From: Limnospira fusiformis SAG 85.79
GTDB lineage: Bacteria > Cyanobacteriota > Cyanobacteriia > Cyanobacteriales > Microcoleaceae
Assembly (NCBI RefSeq): GCF_012516315.1
Contig: NZ_CP051185.1
Coordinates: 3,539,363-3,603,362 of the forward strand
Direction of reading: 5' to 3'
Length of the DNA: 64,000 nt
Within the stretch, counting starts at the first letter, position 1. Every line of letters begins with the position of its first letter. This document shows, piece after piece, positions 55,209 to 63,754 of this stretch. The translations under genes were made by a program, and so were the position numbers. Under the pieces are notes generated by a model that worked only from the letters and a program-made list of their open reading frames with translations, was not told where the DNA came from and made no database searches.

Positions 55209-56166
55209 TAGCACAAGACAGAACACTTAGGACGTATAATGGAGAGGACGAGATGACTAAGAAGACCAAAAATGCCAGCCCCCTATAGTTACGACCTCAG
55301 ACAAAAAGTTATTGATGCCATTGAACTAGACGGTATGCCCAAAACAGAAGCCAGTCAAGTTTTCCATGTCAGCAGGAACACCATTAATCTCTGGCTGCAA
55401 AGAAAAGCACAGACCGGAGACTTCCTCCCTAAACCTCATCACCGACCTGGCAATAACCACAAAATTACCGACTGGCAGAAATTCAAGGCTTTTGCCCAAG
55501 AGCATGGCCACAAAACCTCCGCTCAAATGGCTGAACTTTGGGATGACGACATCTCTCCTCGCACCATATCCAGAGCCTTGAAGAAAATTGGCTTCACCAG
55601 AAAAAAAAACTTACGGCTACCAAGAACGTTGGAAGCAACAGCGAGAGGAGTTTATGGCTCAGATTGAACAGATGGAGCCGGAAGAAGTGGTCTACCTCGA
55701 TGAAGCCGCCATGAATAGTCAGGACTCGGATTACCCCTATGGTTACTGCGAGGAAGGAAAACGCTTCCATGCACTCAAATCAGGGAAGAGGCAGGGCAGG
55801 GTAAGTATGATAGCCGCATGGTGTCATCAACAACTCTTAGCTCCCTTTAGCTTTGAGGGTTGTTGTAATCGGACAGTGTTTGAGTTGTGGTTGGAGTTCA
55901 TCTTAATTCCAACATTGAAGCCAGGTCAGACTCTAGTATTGGACAATGCAACGTTTCATAAAGGGGGGCGGATTGCTGAACTGGTGGAGGCAGCTCAATG
56001 CCGTTTACTCTATCTACCACCTTATTCGCCAGACCTCAACAAGATAGAGAAATGTTGGTCGTGGCTGAAAGCCCGTATTCGCCACTGCATTGAGCAGTTT
56101 GATTCTCTCCATGATGCCATGGATTCCGTTCTCAAAGCTGCGTCCTAACCACCTTGACTAATGCTA
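55209..56166 (+). mobile_element. IS630 element copy 5 (958 nt)
   Basis: Almost identical to copy 3, including the A9 run. Right side lies in intron sequence (AACGGAACGTTG) at a TA, but the left side is not intron (CAAAACGGAGGTA). So the element is not flanked by the two halves of one target; a deletion or recombination happened on its left. Confidence 0.88.
55272..56148 (+). pseudogene. IS630 transposase, frameshifted at an A9 run
   Basis: Frames 55272-55667 and 55588-56148 together make the transposase, broken at the same nine-A run as copy 3. VYLDEAAMN replaces VYLDEAGMN next to the first catalytic Asp. Otherwise the DDE residues are present in the second frame. The shared A9 allele shows copies 3 and 5 descend from one frameshifted element that has moved or been copied afterwards. 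Confidence 0.85.
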
Positions 56167-56168
56167 TA

Positions 56169-56549
56169 AACGGAACGTTGTAACCCCTCTAATGCTCTGC
56201 CTATAAACAAGTGAGTAATGCTATTCACAAGGCAGTAGTGAAAAATGTAAGCGCATGGTTAGAGGGTGAAGGATGTGACCAGAAGCTAAAGCCCAATTGT
56301 CATGGTGGGGATATGCCCACAGGTCACGGTGTGGATATAGATACTGCGATTATTAGGAGTATAGTGGCGAGAACGAGTTCAAAGACTACGTGCTGCATAA
56401 AGCTCTGAACATTGAAGTACGAAAGCAGGGGGTAGTAACCCTGTTCCGATGACAAAAGGGTATCCACATCAGGAGCCGTGTGATGGGAAACTATCAAGCA
56501 CGGTTTTGAATGGGAGTTCGGGAAGGTGACTTCACTCTCGACCCCTAAC
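56169..56549 (+). mobile_element. Group II intron, 3' half
   Basis: Plus-strand copy: contains GTGAAAAATGTAAGCGCATGG, the 3' domains, domain V at 56473-56506 (GAGCCGTGTG...AAGCACGGTT) and ends CTCTCGACCCCTAAC. The 5' half is missing to the left of the IS630 copy. Confidence 0.88.
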
Positions 56550-56609
56550 TCCTAGAGGATGTGAGATGTAGCCAGAAGCCAATGCCCAACTGTAATGATT
56601 GGGATATGC
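56550..56609 (+). mobile_element. Fragment of an outer group II intron between two nested ones
   Basis: 60 nt (AGAGGATGTGAG...GGGATATGC) matching the intron interior that follows the usual nesting site. It is flanked by the end of one intron and the start of another, so the host intron was hit twice. Confidence 0.75.
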
Positions 56610-56840
56610 GTGCGAGAAGTTCAGGTATGAAATAGGGCTGAGATGCCCGAAATAACTACCTGGTGGGGACTTAAGCCCCTAGTCGCTGGATATAAGAGGT
56701 TAATCTCTGACCATCCCTATAACTGTTTATATGTCCCAACGTTTGGAATTCAACCTTCCAAACAAGGCAGGGAACCCAAGGTCATAAACGAAGTGTCTAG
56801 TGGGAGTCGTGAACCGATTGAGCATAGAGTAAAGGGCAAC
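56610..56840 (+). mobile_element. Group II intron, 5' fragment, fused to exosortase sequence
   Basis: Starts GTGCGAGAAGTTCAGG after GGGATATGC, follows the family for about 230 nt (GAGTAAAGGGCAAC) and then switches at GGCGATCGCC to inverted crtA sequence. Confidence 0.85.
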
Positions 56841-56912
56841 GGCGATCGCCATCAGCCAAAATTCTGACTGTTTCCAGGATTGAATTGACAAAAAATTAGG
56901 CGTGTTCATCAT
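56841..56912 (-). pseudogene. 5' fragment of the cyanoexosortase gene
   Basis: First 24 codons (MMNTPNFLSIQSWKQSEFWL...MAIA) identical in sequence to crtA at 38376, then fused to antisense intron sequence. Not functional. Confidence 0.88.
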
Positions 56913-57159
56913 CAAGTTTTCCCAAATATTACTATGGTGAAAGACTCTAGCCATTATCTATCTGATACTAGGACATTCATCAATGGGGGTAATTTCCTAC
57001 AGATGTAGATGTCTGGGTTGTCAATAATAGCCTAGCTAGATTATAGCTGGAAGGGGGGATTTATATAGCGATCGCCTGGAGAATATAGTCTCTCAACAGA
57101 TAACTATATTGCTGTAAGTCTCAAATACTAAATATTATTATGATTTTCTGATAATGTTG
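56841..57159 (-). repeat. Inverted duplication, right copy
   Basis: About 319 bp, near identical to 38128-38447 in reverse. It ends at CTGATAATGTTG, the same base at which the intron at 38127 is inserted, but here is followed by ATTTTTGTTAAC with no intron: a candidate empty target site. Confidence 0.9.
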
Positions 57160-57249
57160 ATTTTTGTTAACAATATCTAAAATACATGGTATTTTCAGAT
57201 AACATCCCTTACACTTTGCTGATAACAGTAGTTTATCAGTAACTTATTG

Positions 57250-57702
57250 ATGATTGACATTAGTATATTCCCCCCGGCTCATGTAGTGATTAATCTTGTC
57301 CCAGTTATATTAGGTCAACAGAATACAGTTCCACAACTAGATATTCCCTACGAGCAAGTAGAACCAAACCCAGGAATATTGCTCGGCTATTTAATTGGCT
57401 ATTTAGTGTTTGGTTTTTTATCATGGAAAATTTATCAAAGATGTGGAGTAGAAAATGCTTGGTTTGCTTGGATTCCCATTTTAGGAACCTATATAAATTT
57501 CGTGGCTGGGGATGAAGATAACCCGATTTTATGGACGATTTTGATGTTCATTCCCTGCGTCAATATTATTGCCATAATTTGGTTGATTAAAGCCTGGATT
57601 AGAATTTGTAAAAAACTAGAAAAAACTCCATGGTTAATTCTTTTGTGGATAGTTCCTGTGGTAGGAACCTTAGTTTTCTACTCCTATCTCGCTTTTGGTT
57701 AA
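57250..57702 (+). CDS. DUF5684-like membrane protein
   Basis: 150 residues from ATG 57250. Four hydrophobic segments: VVINLVPVILG, GILLGYLIGYLVFGFLSW, ILWTILMFIPCVNIIAIIWLI and LILLWIVPVVGTLVFYSYLAF. KIYQRCGVENAWFAWIPILGTY between helices is the signature of DUF5684-type small membrane proteins. Function unknown. First of three closely spaced membrane-protein genes. Confidence 0.8.
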   Translation: MIDISIFPPAHVVINLVPVILGQQNTVPQLDIPYEQVEPNPGILLGYLIGYLVFGFLSWKIYQRCGVENAWFAWIPILGTYINFVAGDEDNPILWTILMFIPCVNIIAIIWLIKAWIRICKKLEKTPWLILLWIVPVVGTLVFYSYLAFG

Positions 57703-57723
57703 GTTAATGTGGGAATCAAAATT

Positions 57724-57918
57724 ATGCTAAAACTCAAGCACAGAAAAACGATATTTTGGTTTTTGATTGCCTTATTAGCTGGGAGTTCCATGGCGGTATA
57801 TTCCCAGTCAGAGATTAATTTTTTCGTGAAAACTTTTGAACTTGTGTTATTTCAGCAATTGGCAACCGTGGTCATTTACCTAACCTGTTTTGGGGTAGAT
57901 TTGCTAAAAAGTCGCTAA
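57724..57918 (+). CDS. Small membrane protein, unknown
   Basis: 64 residues from ATG 57724 (MLKLKHRKTIFWFLIALLAG), preferred over a GTG five codons earlier. Two hydrophobic segments with a short connecting part (AVYSQSEINFFVKTFE). Twenty-one nt downstream of the DUF5684-like gene and 16 nt upstream of the DUF2752 gene, so likely an operon. No family recognised. Confidence 0.6.
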   Translation: MLKLKHRKTIFWFLIALLAGSSMAVYSQSEINFFVKTFELVLFQQLATVVIYLTCFGVDLLKSR

Positions 57919-57934
57919 TTGATGGGGAATTATA

Positions 57935-58423
57935 ATGGTAGGTAAAACACTCAAATCGCCTGTTCTGCTTTCTCGCCAACAGCGACAAAAACGGATGTTT
58001 AGTTTAGCGATCGCCTTAATACCTATTATCGGTAGTATAGGGTTTAACCTAGGTATTCATCTGGAGTTTTTGAGATGTCCGCTAATGCGATATGTGGGGG
58101 TTCCTTGTCCAGCCTGGGGGTTAACTAGATCGTTAATGGCTACAGTCAGAGGTGACTTAAATCAGGCGATCGCCTACCATTTATTCGGTCCCCTAATTTT
58201 CTTGGGTTTTGTGATTGCTATTATTCATCTAATTTTGGAAATTATCAAAAATCGAAAATTAGATATTTTTTATATTCACTGGTTAACTAATCCCCAGGTA
58301 CAAATTTTGATTTTTCTGATTCTACTCGGCTATCACAGTGTGCGATTGCAACATTTGTGGCAAATTGGTAAACTGTATCCATCTTTCCTAAACTCCCCGA
58401 TAGGACGCTTGCTCCTTAGCTAA
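57935..58423 (+). CDS. DUF2752 membrane protein
   Basis: 162 residues. RCPLMRYVGVPCPAWGLTRSLMATVRGDLNQAIAYHLFGPLIFLG is the DUF2752 core with its C-P...C-P-x-W/C-G-x-T-R pattern and following helix. Three or four membrane helices. Function unknown, widespread in bacteria. Last gene of a three-gene membrane cluster. Confidence 0.85.
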   Translation: MVGKTLKSPVLLSRQQRQKRMFSLAIALIPIIGSIGFNLGIHLEFLRCPLMRYVGVPCPAWGLTRSLMATVRGDLNQAIAYHLFGPLIFLGFVIAIIHLILEIIKNRKLDIFYIHWLTNPQVQILIFLILLGYHSVRLQHLWQIGKLYPSFLNSPIGRLLLS

Positions 58424-58521
58424 ATCTCCGATAGCATCTGAAGGCTATGATCATCAAAAATTTGCCAATCTTCCAGAATTCAGTTATGATGTGTAGGCAT
58501 TGTTGCTAACTGAGGAGGATC

Positions 58522-58599
58522 ATGAAAACCTGGTCGTGGATTTTACCCCTAGAGGCGATCGCTTGTTTAGACAAATCCCTAGGGGGTAACCATGAATAA
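58522..58599 (+). CDS. Possible 25-codon leader peptide upstream of mscS
   Basis: MKTWSWILPLEAIACLDKSLGG and three more residues, with a near-perfect ribosome site GAGGAGG 6 nt before the ATG. Its stop (58597-58599) lies just inside the mscS gene, whose ATG is at 58592, so the two overlap by 8 nt. The stretch could couple translation or act as an attenuator-like upstream frame. Confidence 0.45.
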   Translation: MKTWSWILPLEAIACLDKSLGGNHE

Positions 58600-60583
58600 T
58601 AAAATACTCCGAAAAATCACTTATTTTATCAGCATTTTTGTCTTGACATTTTCCTTAAATGTCGCTTTTCACAGTCCCGCTTTCGCTCAATTTTCCTTAT
58701 CTCCCGCCTCATCAACCACTGATCAGCAAAGTCAAACCTTTTTGTGGAATGTCAACCGCGCTTATAGCTGTGGTGCTAGTTGGTGTAGCAAAGTTTATTT
58801 AGGTGACCAAGGTTTTCGTGGCGGATTAACCCTCGGTGCGCGACGGAGTTTAGAACAAGATGACCGCGAAACTGCCTTAACCTTAGAAAGACGTGCAAAA
58901 TTAGTACAGGAAGCCTTTAATCGAGGTCTCCGCAATATTAGCAGAAATCAAGAATTACCACCAACATATCATCGAGAAGATTGGCAGTTTTGGCGGTTGT
59001 TTAATAATGATAAACCTCTCCATCCATTTACGCCGCAATTAAATATAGGTATTAAGAATAATGAAACGGTAATTTATACTCAACCAGATCCTGATTTACG
59101 CATCCCTAGAGTTGTAGTAATAACCGTCAATAATCATGATGCCATTGTTAATGGCACAACAGTTGAAGAATTAGCATCAGTTTGGCGAGACCAAATCACC
59201 CAATATGCTAGTGAGGCATTATGGGGCAAAGAATTTGATGCTCAATATCCTTTAGCAAGAATTACAATCAGCTTGGTTATTGTGGGATTTACTTTCCTAT
59301 GTCTGAGGCTGATTTCGGGGTTAAGCAAATTACTAACACAATGGCGCACTCGAATTAAAATAAAATTAAAATATCTGGTCGATGAGGCGAAAGTTAACCC
59401 CGAGACCTTATCAGGAGAAACTATTTCTGATGCTGTAGTTAACCAGCATGAAGACATCAGTTATGATGCCGATGAAGTTGAGGATGTGAAAAGTAATGGT
59501 CAACGCTATAGTTCAGGTTATCTCAATCAAAAGATTCATGAAAAAATCAATCAAATCCCTAAACTGATCGCCAGGAGATTAAATAGTCAAGTATCACTTC
59601 AGCAAGAAAAAAACTTAGTAGAATTATTGCGGAGATTTCTGTTTATAGGGAAATTATTAGTTATTTTAATGGGTATCAGTTTAATTTGTTTTGTATTTCG
59701 GCAAACTCGTCCTTTAATTATTATGTTTGCCTATCAAGCAATTCTGATACCTAGCCTGTGGATTAGTATTAGCTTAATTGATAAGCTGTTAGATTTTTTC
59801 ATTGATAATACCTTAAATAGTTGGGCTAAAGAAAAACAAGAATCCCATCCTAATTCTAACCGTTACACTATGAGAGTTAGCACCTATTCTCCGGCGCTAA
59901 AAGGTGGTAAAAGTTGGATTTTCTCCGGTCTGGGAATTTATTTAACTGTGGTTATCCTGGGCATCAATCCGGCTTTCCTAGCCGGGGCGGGAGCCTTCGC
60001 TTTATTAACTGCTTTTCTATCTCGAAATTTAATAGAAAATATGTTAAATGGCATCTTAATTTTTATTACAGACCGTTATGCTGTCGGTGATGTAGTCCAA
60101 ATTGGCAATTTAGCCGGAGCCGTAGAAAGCATGAATTTGTATTGTACTAATCTCCGCAATTTAGATGGTCAATTAATAACTATTCCTCATGGTCAAATCA
60201 CCACAGTTATTAATAATACTAAAGACTGGTCAAGGGTTAACCTAGGCTTGAAAATTGCCTGGGATGCTGACATCAAAAAGGCTATGGAAATTATTCTTAA
60301 AGTCTGTCACAAGATGCAAAATGAGGCGGAATGGTCAGACAAGATTTTAGAACCTGCTGAGATTCTGGGAGTTGACGATATTTCCCATGAGGGAATTGTG
60401 ATCCGGTTTCTGGTTAAAACTATACCTAGCCAACAATGGGCGGCAGCAAGGACCCTGCGGTTACGACTCAAACAAGCCTTAGATGAAGCAGAAATTGCCC
60501 TAGGTGTTCCTCAGCGTTCCTTATGGTATAATAAACATGATAATCAAACTTCTGAGGATTTCCTGAATTTGCTCAAGCCCTGA
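58592..60583 (+). CDS. MscS family mechanosensitive channel
   Basis: 663 residues. Signal peptide 1-32, a large periplasmic N-terminal region, a first helix at about 220-240, a charged cytoplasmic loop with DDE-rich stretch, three more helices and the MscS pore and beta domain: NPAFLAGAGAFALLTAFLSRNLIENMLNGILIFITDRYAVGDVV, GAVESMNLYCTNLRNLDGQLITIPHG and VINNTKDWSRVNL. Longer than E. coli MscS, closer to multi-domain cyanobacterial channels. Probably releases solutes on osmotic downshock. Possible leader peptide upstream; methyltransferase gene 15 nt downstream. Confidence 0.92.
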   Translation: MNNKILRKITYFISIFVLTFSLNVAFHSPAFAQFSLSPASSTTDQQSQTFLWNVNRAYSCGASWCSKVYLGDQGFRGGLTLGARRSLEQDDRETALTLERRAKLVQEAFNRGLRNISRNQELPPTYHREDWQFWRLFNNDKPLHPFTPQLNIGIKNNETVIYTQPDPDLRIPRVVVITVNNHDAIVNGTTVEELASVWRDQITQYASEALWGKEFDAQYPLARITISLVIVGFTFLCLRLISGLSKLLTQWRTRIKIKLKYLVDEAKVNPETLSGETISDAVVNQHEDISYDADEVEDVKSNGQRYSSGYLNQKIHEKINQIPKLIARRLNSQVSLQQEKNLVELLRRFLFIGKLLVILMGISLICFVFRQTRPLIIMFAYQAILIPSLWISISLIDKLLDFFIDNTLNSWAKEKQESHPNSNRYTMRVSTYSPALKGGKSWIFSGLGIYLTVVILGINPAFLAGAGAFALLTAFLSRNLIENMLNGILIFITDRYAVGDVVQIGNLAGAVESMNLYCTNLRNLDGQLITIPHGQITTVINNTKDWSRVNLGLKIAWDADIKKAMEIILKVCHKMQNEAEWSDKILEPAEILGVDDISHEGIVIRFLVKTIPSQQWAAARTLRLRLKQALDEAEIALGVPQRSLWYNKHDNQTSEDFLNLLKP

Positions 60584-60597
60584 TTATTAGTTAATTT

Positions 60598-61086
60598 ATG
60601 TACTCTAATCAACCCGATATTGGTTATGTTCCTACCCCTCAAGATTTGCTAGAGGATGTTCTCCGTTGGGTGAAAGTTGGTGCTGATGATGTTTTATATG
60701 ACCTAGGTTGTGGAGATGGACGGGTAGCGATCGCCGCCGCCGAAAAATTTGGCGCGAGGGGAGTTGGTATTGATATTGACCCCGATCGCATTAAGGAAGC
60801 CACAGAAAATGCCCAAATAGCCGGAGTTAGCGATCGCGCCATCTTCCGTCAAGCCAACCTGTTTAACAGTAATTTTCAGGAAGCCACAGTTATCTTTATT
60901 TATCTGTTACCTCAGCTTAACCTACGCTTAAAACCCCAATTATTCCAACAACTACAGCCGGGAACCCGCATTGTCTCCCGCGACTTTGATATGGGAGAAT
61001 GGACCCCGGACGCTGTACTGCATTTAACCCACCCCGAAGAGGAATGCACATTCTATTTTTGGAGTATCCCAAGTCCGGTAAAATAA
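60598..61086 (+). CDS. SAM-dependent methyltransferase, class I
   Basis: 162 residues. Motif I VLYDLGCGDGRVAIAAAEKFG, motif II GVGIDIDPDRI, then NAQIAGVSDRAIFRQANLF and a motif IV-like FIYLLPQL. A short single-domain enzyme of unknown substrate; similar proteins include lysine-type protein methyltransferases, but that is not shown here. Fifteen nt after mscS, so probably co-transcribed. Confidence 0.88.
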   Translation: MYSNQPDIGYVPTPQDLLEDVLRWVKVGADDVLYDLGCGDGRVAIAAAEKFGARGVGIDIDPDRIKEATENAQIAGVSDRAIFRQANLFNSNFQEATVIFIYLLPQLNLRLKPQLFQQLQPGTRIVSRDFDMGEWTPDAVLHLTHPEEECTFYFWSIPSPVK

Positions 61087-61222
61087 TAACTGTTATTCAG
61101 ATTCGTAAAAACCAGAAGGTGAAATGGGAACAATGTTAGTTTGTTGCTGGTTATTTAGGGCGCGGTTATTCCACACAGCGATCGGCAACCACAAAAACCT
61201 AAGATGCTATTAACACTATACC

Positions 61223-62128
61223 ATGAAAATTGCGATTCTATCCCAAGATAGTTCCCTTTACTCTACTCGGAGACTGAAAGAATCAGGGGAACAGCGGGGT
61301 CATGAGATGCACGTAATCGATTACCTGCGCTGCTACATGAATATTACCTCCCATAAACCCATGGTTATGTATGGGGGAAAACCCCTAGAAGGATTTGATG
61401 CCATTATTCCTCGTATTGGTGCATCTAAAACTTTTTATGGTACTGCTGTTGTCCGCCAATTTGAGATGATGGGTGTGTTTACTCCCAATGAGTCTCAAGC
61501 CATTTCTCGGTCTCGTGATAAGCTGCGTTGCTTGCAATTATTAGCCAGAGAAGGCATAGGTCTTCCGGTGACAGGATTTGCCCATTCTACCAAAGATATT
61601 GATGGTTTGATTAACGTAGTTGGTGGGGCCCCCTTAGTGATTAAACTGTTAGAAGGAACCCAGGGAATTGGTGTAGTTTTAGCTGAAACATACCAGGCGG
61701 CTAAGTCTGTAATCGAGGCTTTTCGGGGACTTGATGCCAATATTTTAGTCCAGGAATTTATTAAGGAAGCTGGGGGGGCAGATTTACGCTGTTTTGTAGT
61801 TGGTGAAAGGGTGGTGGCTTCCATGAAACGCCAAGGCGCAGAAGGAGAATTTCGATCTAATCTTCACCGGGGAGGAAGCGCCCAAAAAGTCAAATTAACC
61901 CCAGAGGAAAGATCAACCGCTGTCCGCGCTGCTAAAATTATGGGGCTGAAAGTGGCGGGGGTGGATTTATTACGATCCAATCATGGACCTGTGGTAATGG
62001 AAGTTAACTCCTCACCGGGACTAGAAGGAATTGAGACAGCAACAGGAGTAGATGTACCTAGGAAAATTATGGAGTTTCTGGAAAAGTATGCCGCACAAGG
62101 TAATGCGCGCGATCGCACCCAAGGTTAA
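61223..62128 (+). CDS. rimK: RimK family ATP-grasp ligase (S6 L-glutamate ligase)
   Basis: 301 residues. ATP-grasp fold: N-terminal [45 protein letters not shown], nucleotide-binding [36 protein letters not shown] and metal-site [15 protein letters not shown]. RimK adds glutamates to the C-terminus of ribosomal protein S6; some relatives act on other substrates. ATG 61223 fits the normal length. Confidence 0.92.
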   Translation: MKIAILSQDSSLYSTRRLKESGEQRGHEMHVIDYLRCYMNITSHKPMVMYGGKPLEGFDAIIPRIGASKTFYGTAVVRQFEMMGVFTPNESQAISRSRDKLRCLQLLAREGIGLPVTGFAHSTKDIDGLINVVGGAPLVIKLLEGTQGIGVVLAETYQAAKSVIEAFRGLDANILVQEFIKEAGGADLRCFVVGERVVASMKRQGAEGEFRSNLHRGGSAQKVKLTPEERSTAVRAAKIMGLKVAGVDLLRSNHGPVVMEVNSSPGLEGIETATGVDVPRKIMEFLEKYAAQGNARDRTQG

Positions 62129-62207
62129 AATTTACGATCCAACTAGCCAATTTAATGATATCCTAGGGAGGTAGGTTTCTTTTGTGTATTAACAAAGTTG
62201 GATAATT

Positions 62208-62321
62208 ATGGAAGTTAATGACCTAGGATTTGTTGCCAGCATTCTTTTTGTGCTAGTTCCTGCCGTGTTTCTTCTGATTCTGTATATCCAAACCCAGAGT
62301 CGCGAAGGCAAAGAAGGATAA
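62208..62321 (+). CDS. psbM: Photosystem II reaction-centre protein M
   Basis: 37 residues: [20 protein letters not shown] is followed by a single helix and a tail with TQSREGKEG. It is the PsbM sequence plan: short N-terminus, one thylakoid helix, polar tail. PsbM sits at the dimer interface of PSII. No other small PSII gene is adjacent. Followed by a strong terminator at 62351-62388. Confidence 0.92.
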   Translation: MEVNDLGFVASILFVLVPAVFLLILYIQTQSREGKEG

Positions 62322-62350
62322 ACTCACATTTTGCCAGTTTTTTCCCAATT

Positions 62351-62388
62351 AAAAAAGCGCCGAGGCTATTAGCCAATAGCGCTTTTTT
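62351..62388. terminator. Bidirectional terminator between psbM and the aminotransferase gene
   Basis: AAAAAAGCGC (62351-62360) pairs with GCGCTTTTTT (62379-62388), with a second small stem GGCTATTAGCC inside. A/T tracts on both sides serve both converging genes. Confidence 0.85.
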
Positions 62389-62402
62389 AGTCATGATTTT
62401 AG

Positions 62403-63614
62403 TTAAAGCATTCCCGTTGCCACCATCTGGCGTTGATAGCCAATATTGGCTTCTTTTAGGCGTTTGACCGCTTCCGCCAAGCGATCGCAATCAGCAATCA
62501 GACTAATCCTAACATAGCCTTCTCCTCCCGCCCCAAAAGCATTACCTGGAGTCACCACCACCCCAGTTTGTTGCAGGACTGATAGGGCAAAATCCGTTGA
62601 GTTCATACCCACGGGACAGGGAGCCCACAAATACATCGCCGCTTTGGGTTTAGGAATATTCCAGCCTAATTCTCCCAATTCTCGGACTAGAAAATCCCGG
62701 CGGGTGCTATACCTATTTTGTACCTCTTCTAAGTAGGAATCTGGCAAATTTAAAGCTGTTTCTGCCGCCGATTGTAAAGCCGAAAATAAACCATAATCTA
62801 AGTTTGTTTTCAGAGTTCTTAATCCCTGAATTACTCGCGAATTTCCCACCACAAAACCTACCCGCCAACCCGCCATATTATAGGTTTTTGACATGGTATG
62901 GAACTCTACCCCAATCTCTTTACCTCCCGGAATTTCTAGTAAGCTAGTCGGTTGATAACCATCAAAAGCTAGTTCCGCATAACAGAGGTCATGAACCAAT
63001 AGAATTTGATGTTTGTGGGCGAAAGCCACCAAATCCTCAAAAAACTCCCTGGGGGCGGTTGCACCTGTGGGATTATTAGGATAATTAAAATAGAGAATTT
63101 TGGCGCGATCAGCAATATGATCCGGGATATCTGCTAAGTCTATAATCCAATCATTTTCTGGTTTCAGGCGAATTTTGTAAACATCCCCCCCAGAAATTAA
63201 CGGACCCCGAAAATGGGCGGGATAAGCCGGATCTGGCGATAAAACCACATCTTGAGGGTTGACATAGGCTAAGGCTAAATGGGTGAGACCTTCTTTAGAC
63301 CCTAATAGGGGTAAGGCTTCACTATTGGGGTCTAGGTTAACTCCATAGCGACGGTGATACCAACGAGTAATGGCCGCGCGGAAACTAGCAGTCCCTTCAA
63401 AGGGTGGATAGCCATGATTGGCTGAATTTCGCAAGGCGGCGATCGCCGCTTCTACTACAGGTTCAGGAGTCGGTCCGTCCGGGTTTCCCATACCCAAATC
63501 AATTAAATCAAGGCCTTGTTCACGGGCATGGGCTTTTAATTCATCTAATCGCGCAAATACATAGGGGGGAAGCTGTTTAACCCGATCTGCTGGGGTAATC
63601 CAATCTAAATTCAT
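62403..63614 (-). CDS. PLP aminotransferase, LL-diaminopimelate aminotransferase type
   Basis: 403 residues, fold type I. GMGNPDGPTP near residue 42, YPPFEGTASFRAAITRWY, NYPNNPTGA near 178 and the PLP lysine in TMSKTYNMAGWRVGF near 237. The C-terminal VVVTPGNAFGAGGEGYVRIS contains the substrate-binding arginine. Cyanobacteria use a DapL enzyme of this group to make lysine and peptidoglycan precursor. An alanine or aspartate aminotransferase is the alternative, since the group is hard to separate by eye. Confidence 0.85.
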   Translation of the reverse strand: MNLDWITPADRVKQLPPYVFARLDELKAHAREQGLDLIDLGMGNPDGPTPEPVVEAAIAALRNSANHGYPPFEGTASFRAAITRWYHRRYGVNLDPNSEALPLLGSKEGLTHLALAYVNPQDVVLSPDPAYPAHFRGPLISGGDVYKIRLKPENDWIIDLADIPDHIADRAKILYFNYPNNPTGATAPREFFEDLVAFAHKHQILLVHDLCYAELAFDGYQPTSLLEIPGGKEIGVEFHTMSKTYNMAGWRVGFVVGNSRVIQGLRTLKTNLDYGLFSALQSAAETALNLPDSYLEEVQNRYSTRRDFLVRELGELGWNIPKPKAAMYLWAPCPVGMNSTDFALSVLQQTGVVVTPGNAFGAGGEGYVRISLIADCDRLAEAVKRLKEANIGYQRQMVATGML

Positions 63615-63754
63615 GTTGATTTCTGGTTGTTAACTTAAAAGTCAGTCGAGGGAATAGGGGGCGGTTTGACAGGTGAGTTTATAGTGCAATTTATTTTGAT
63701 TAGTGATTAATTGCCCCAGACCTGAAGACAGATTAAACCGCCCATAGTTAACCT

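Noticed and set aside
56643..56867. Plus-strand 74-codon frame
   Set aside because: Lies in the intron 5' domain and runs into the inverted crtA fragment; no coding signature.
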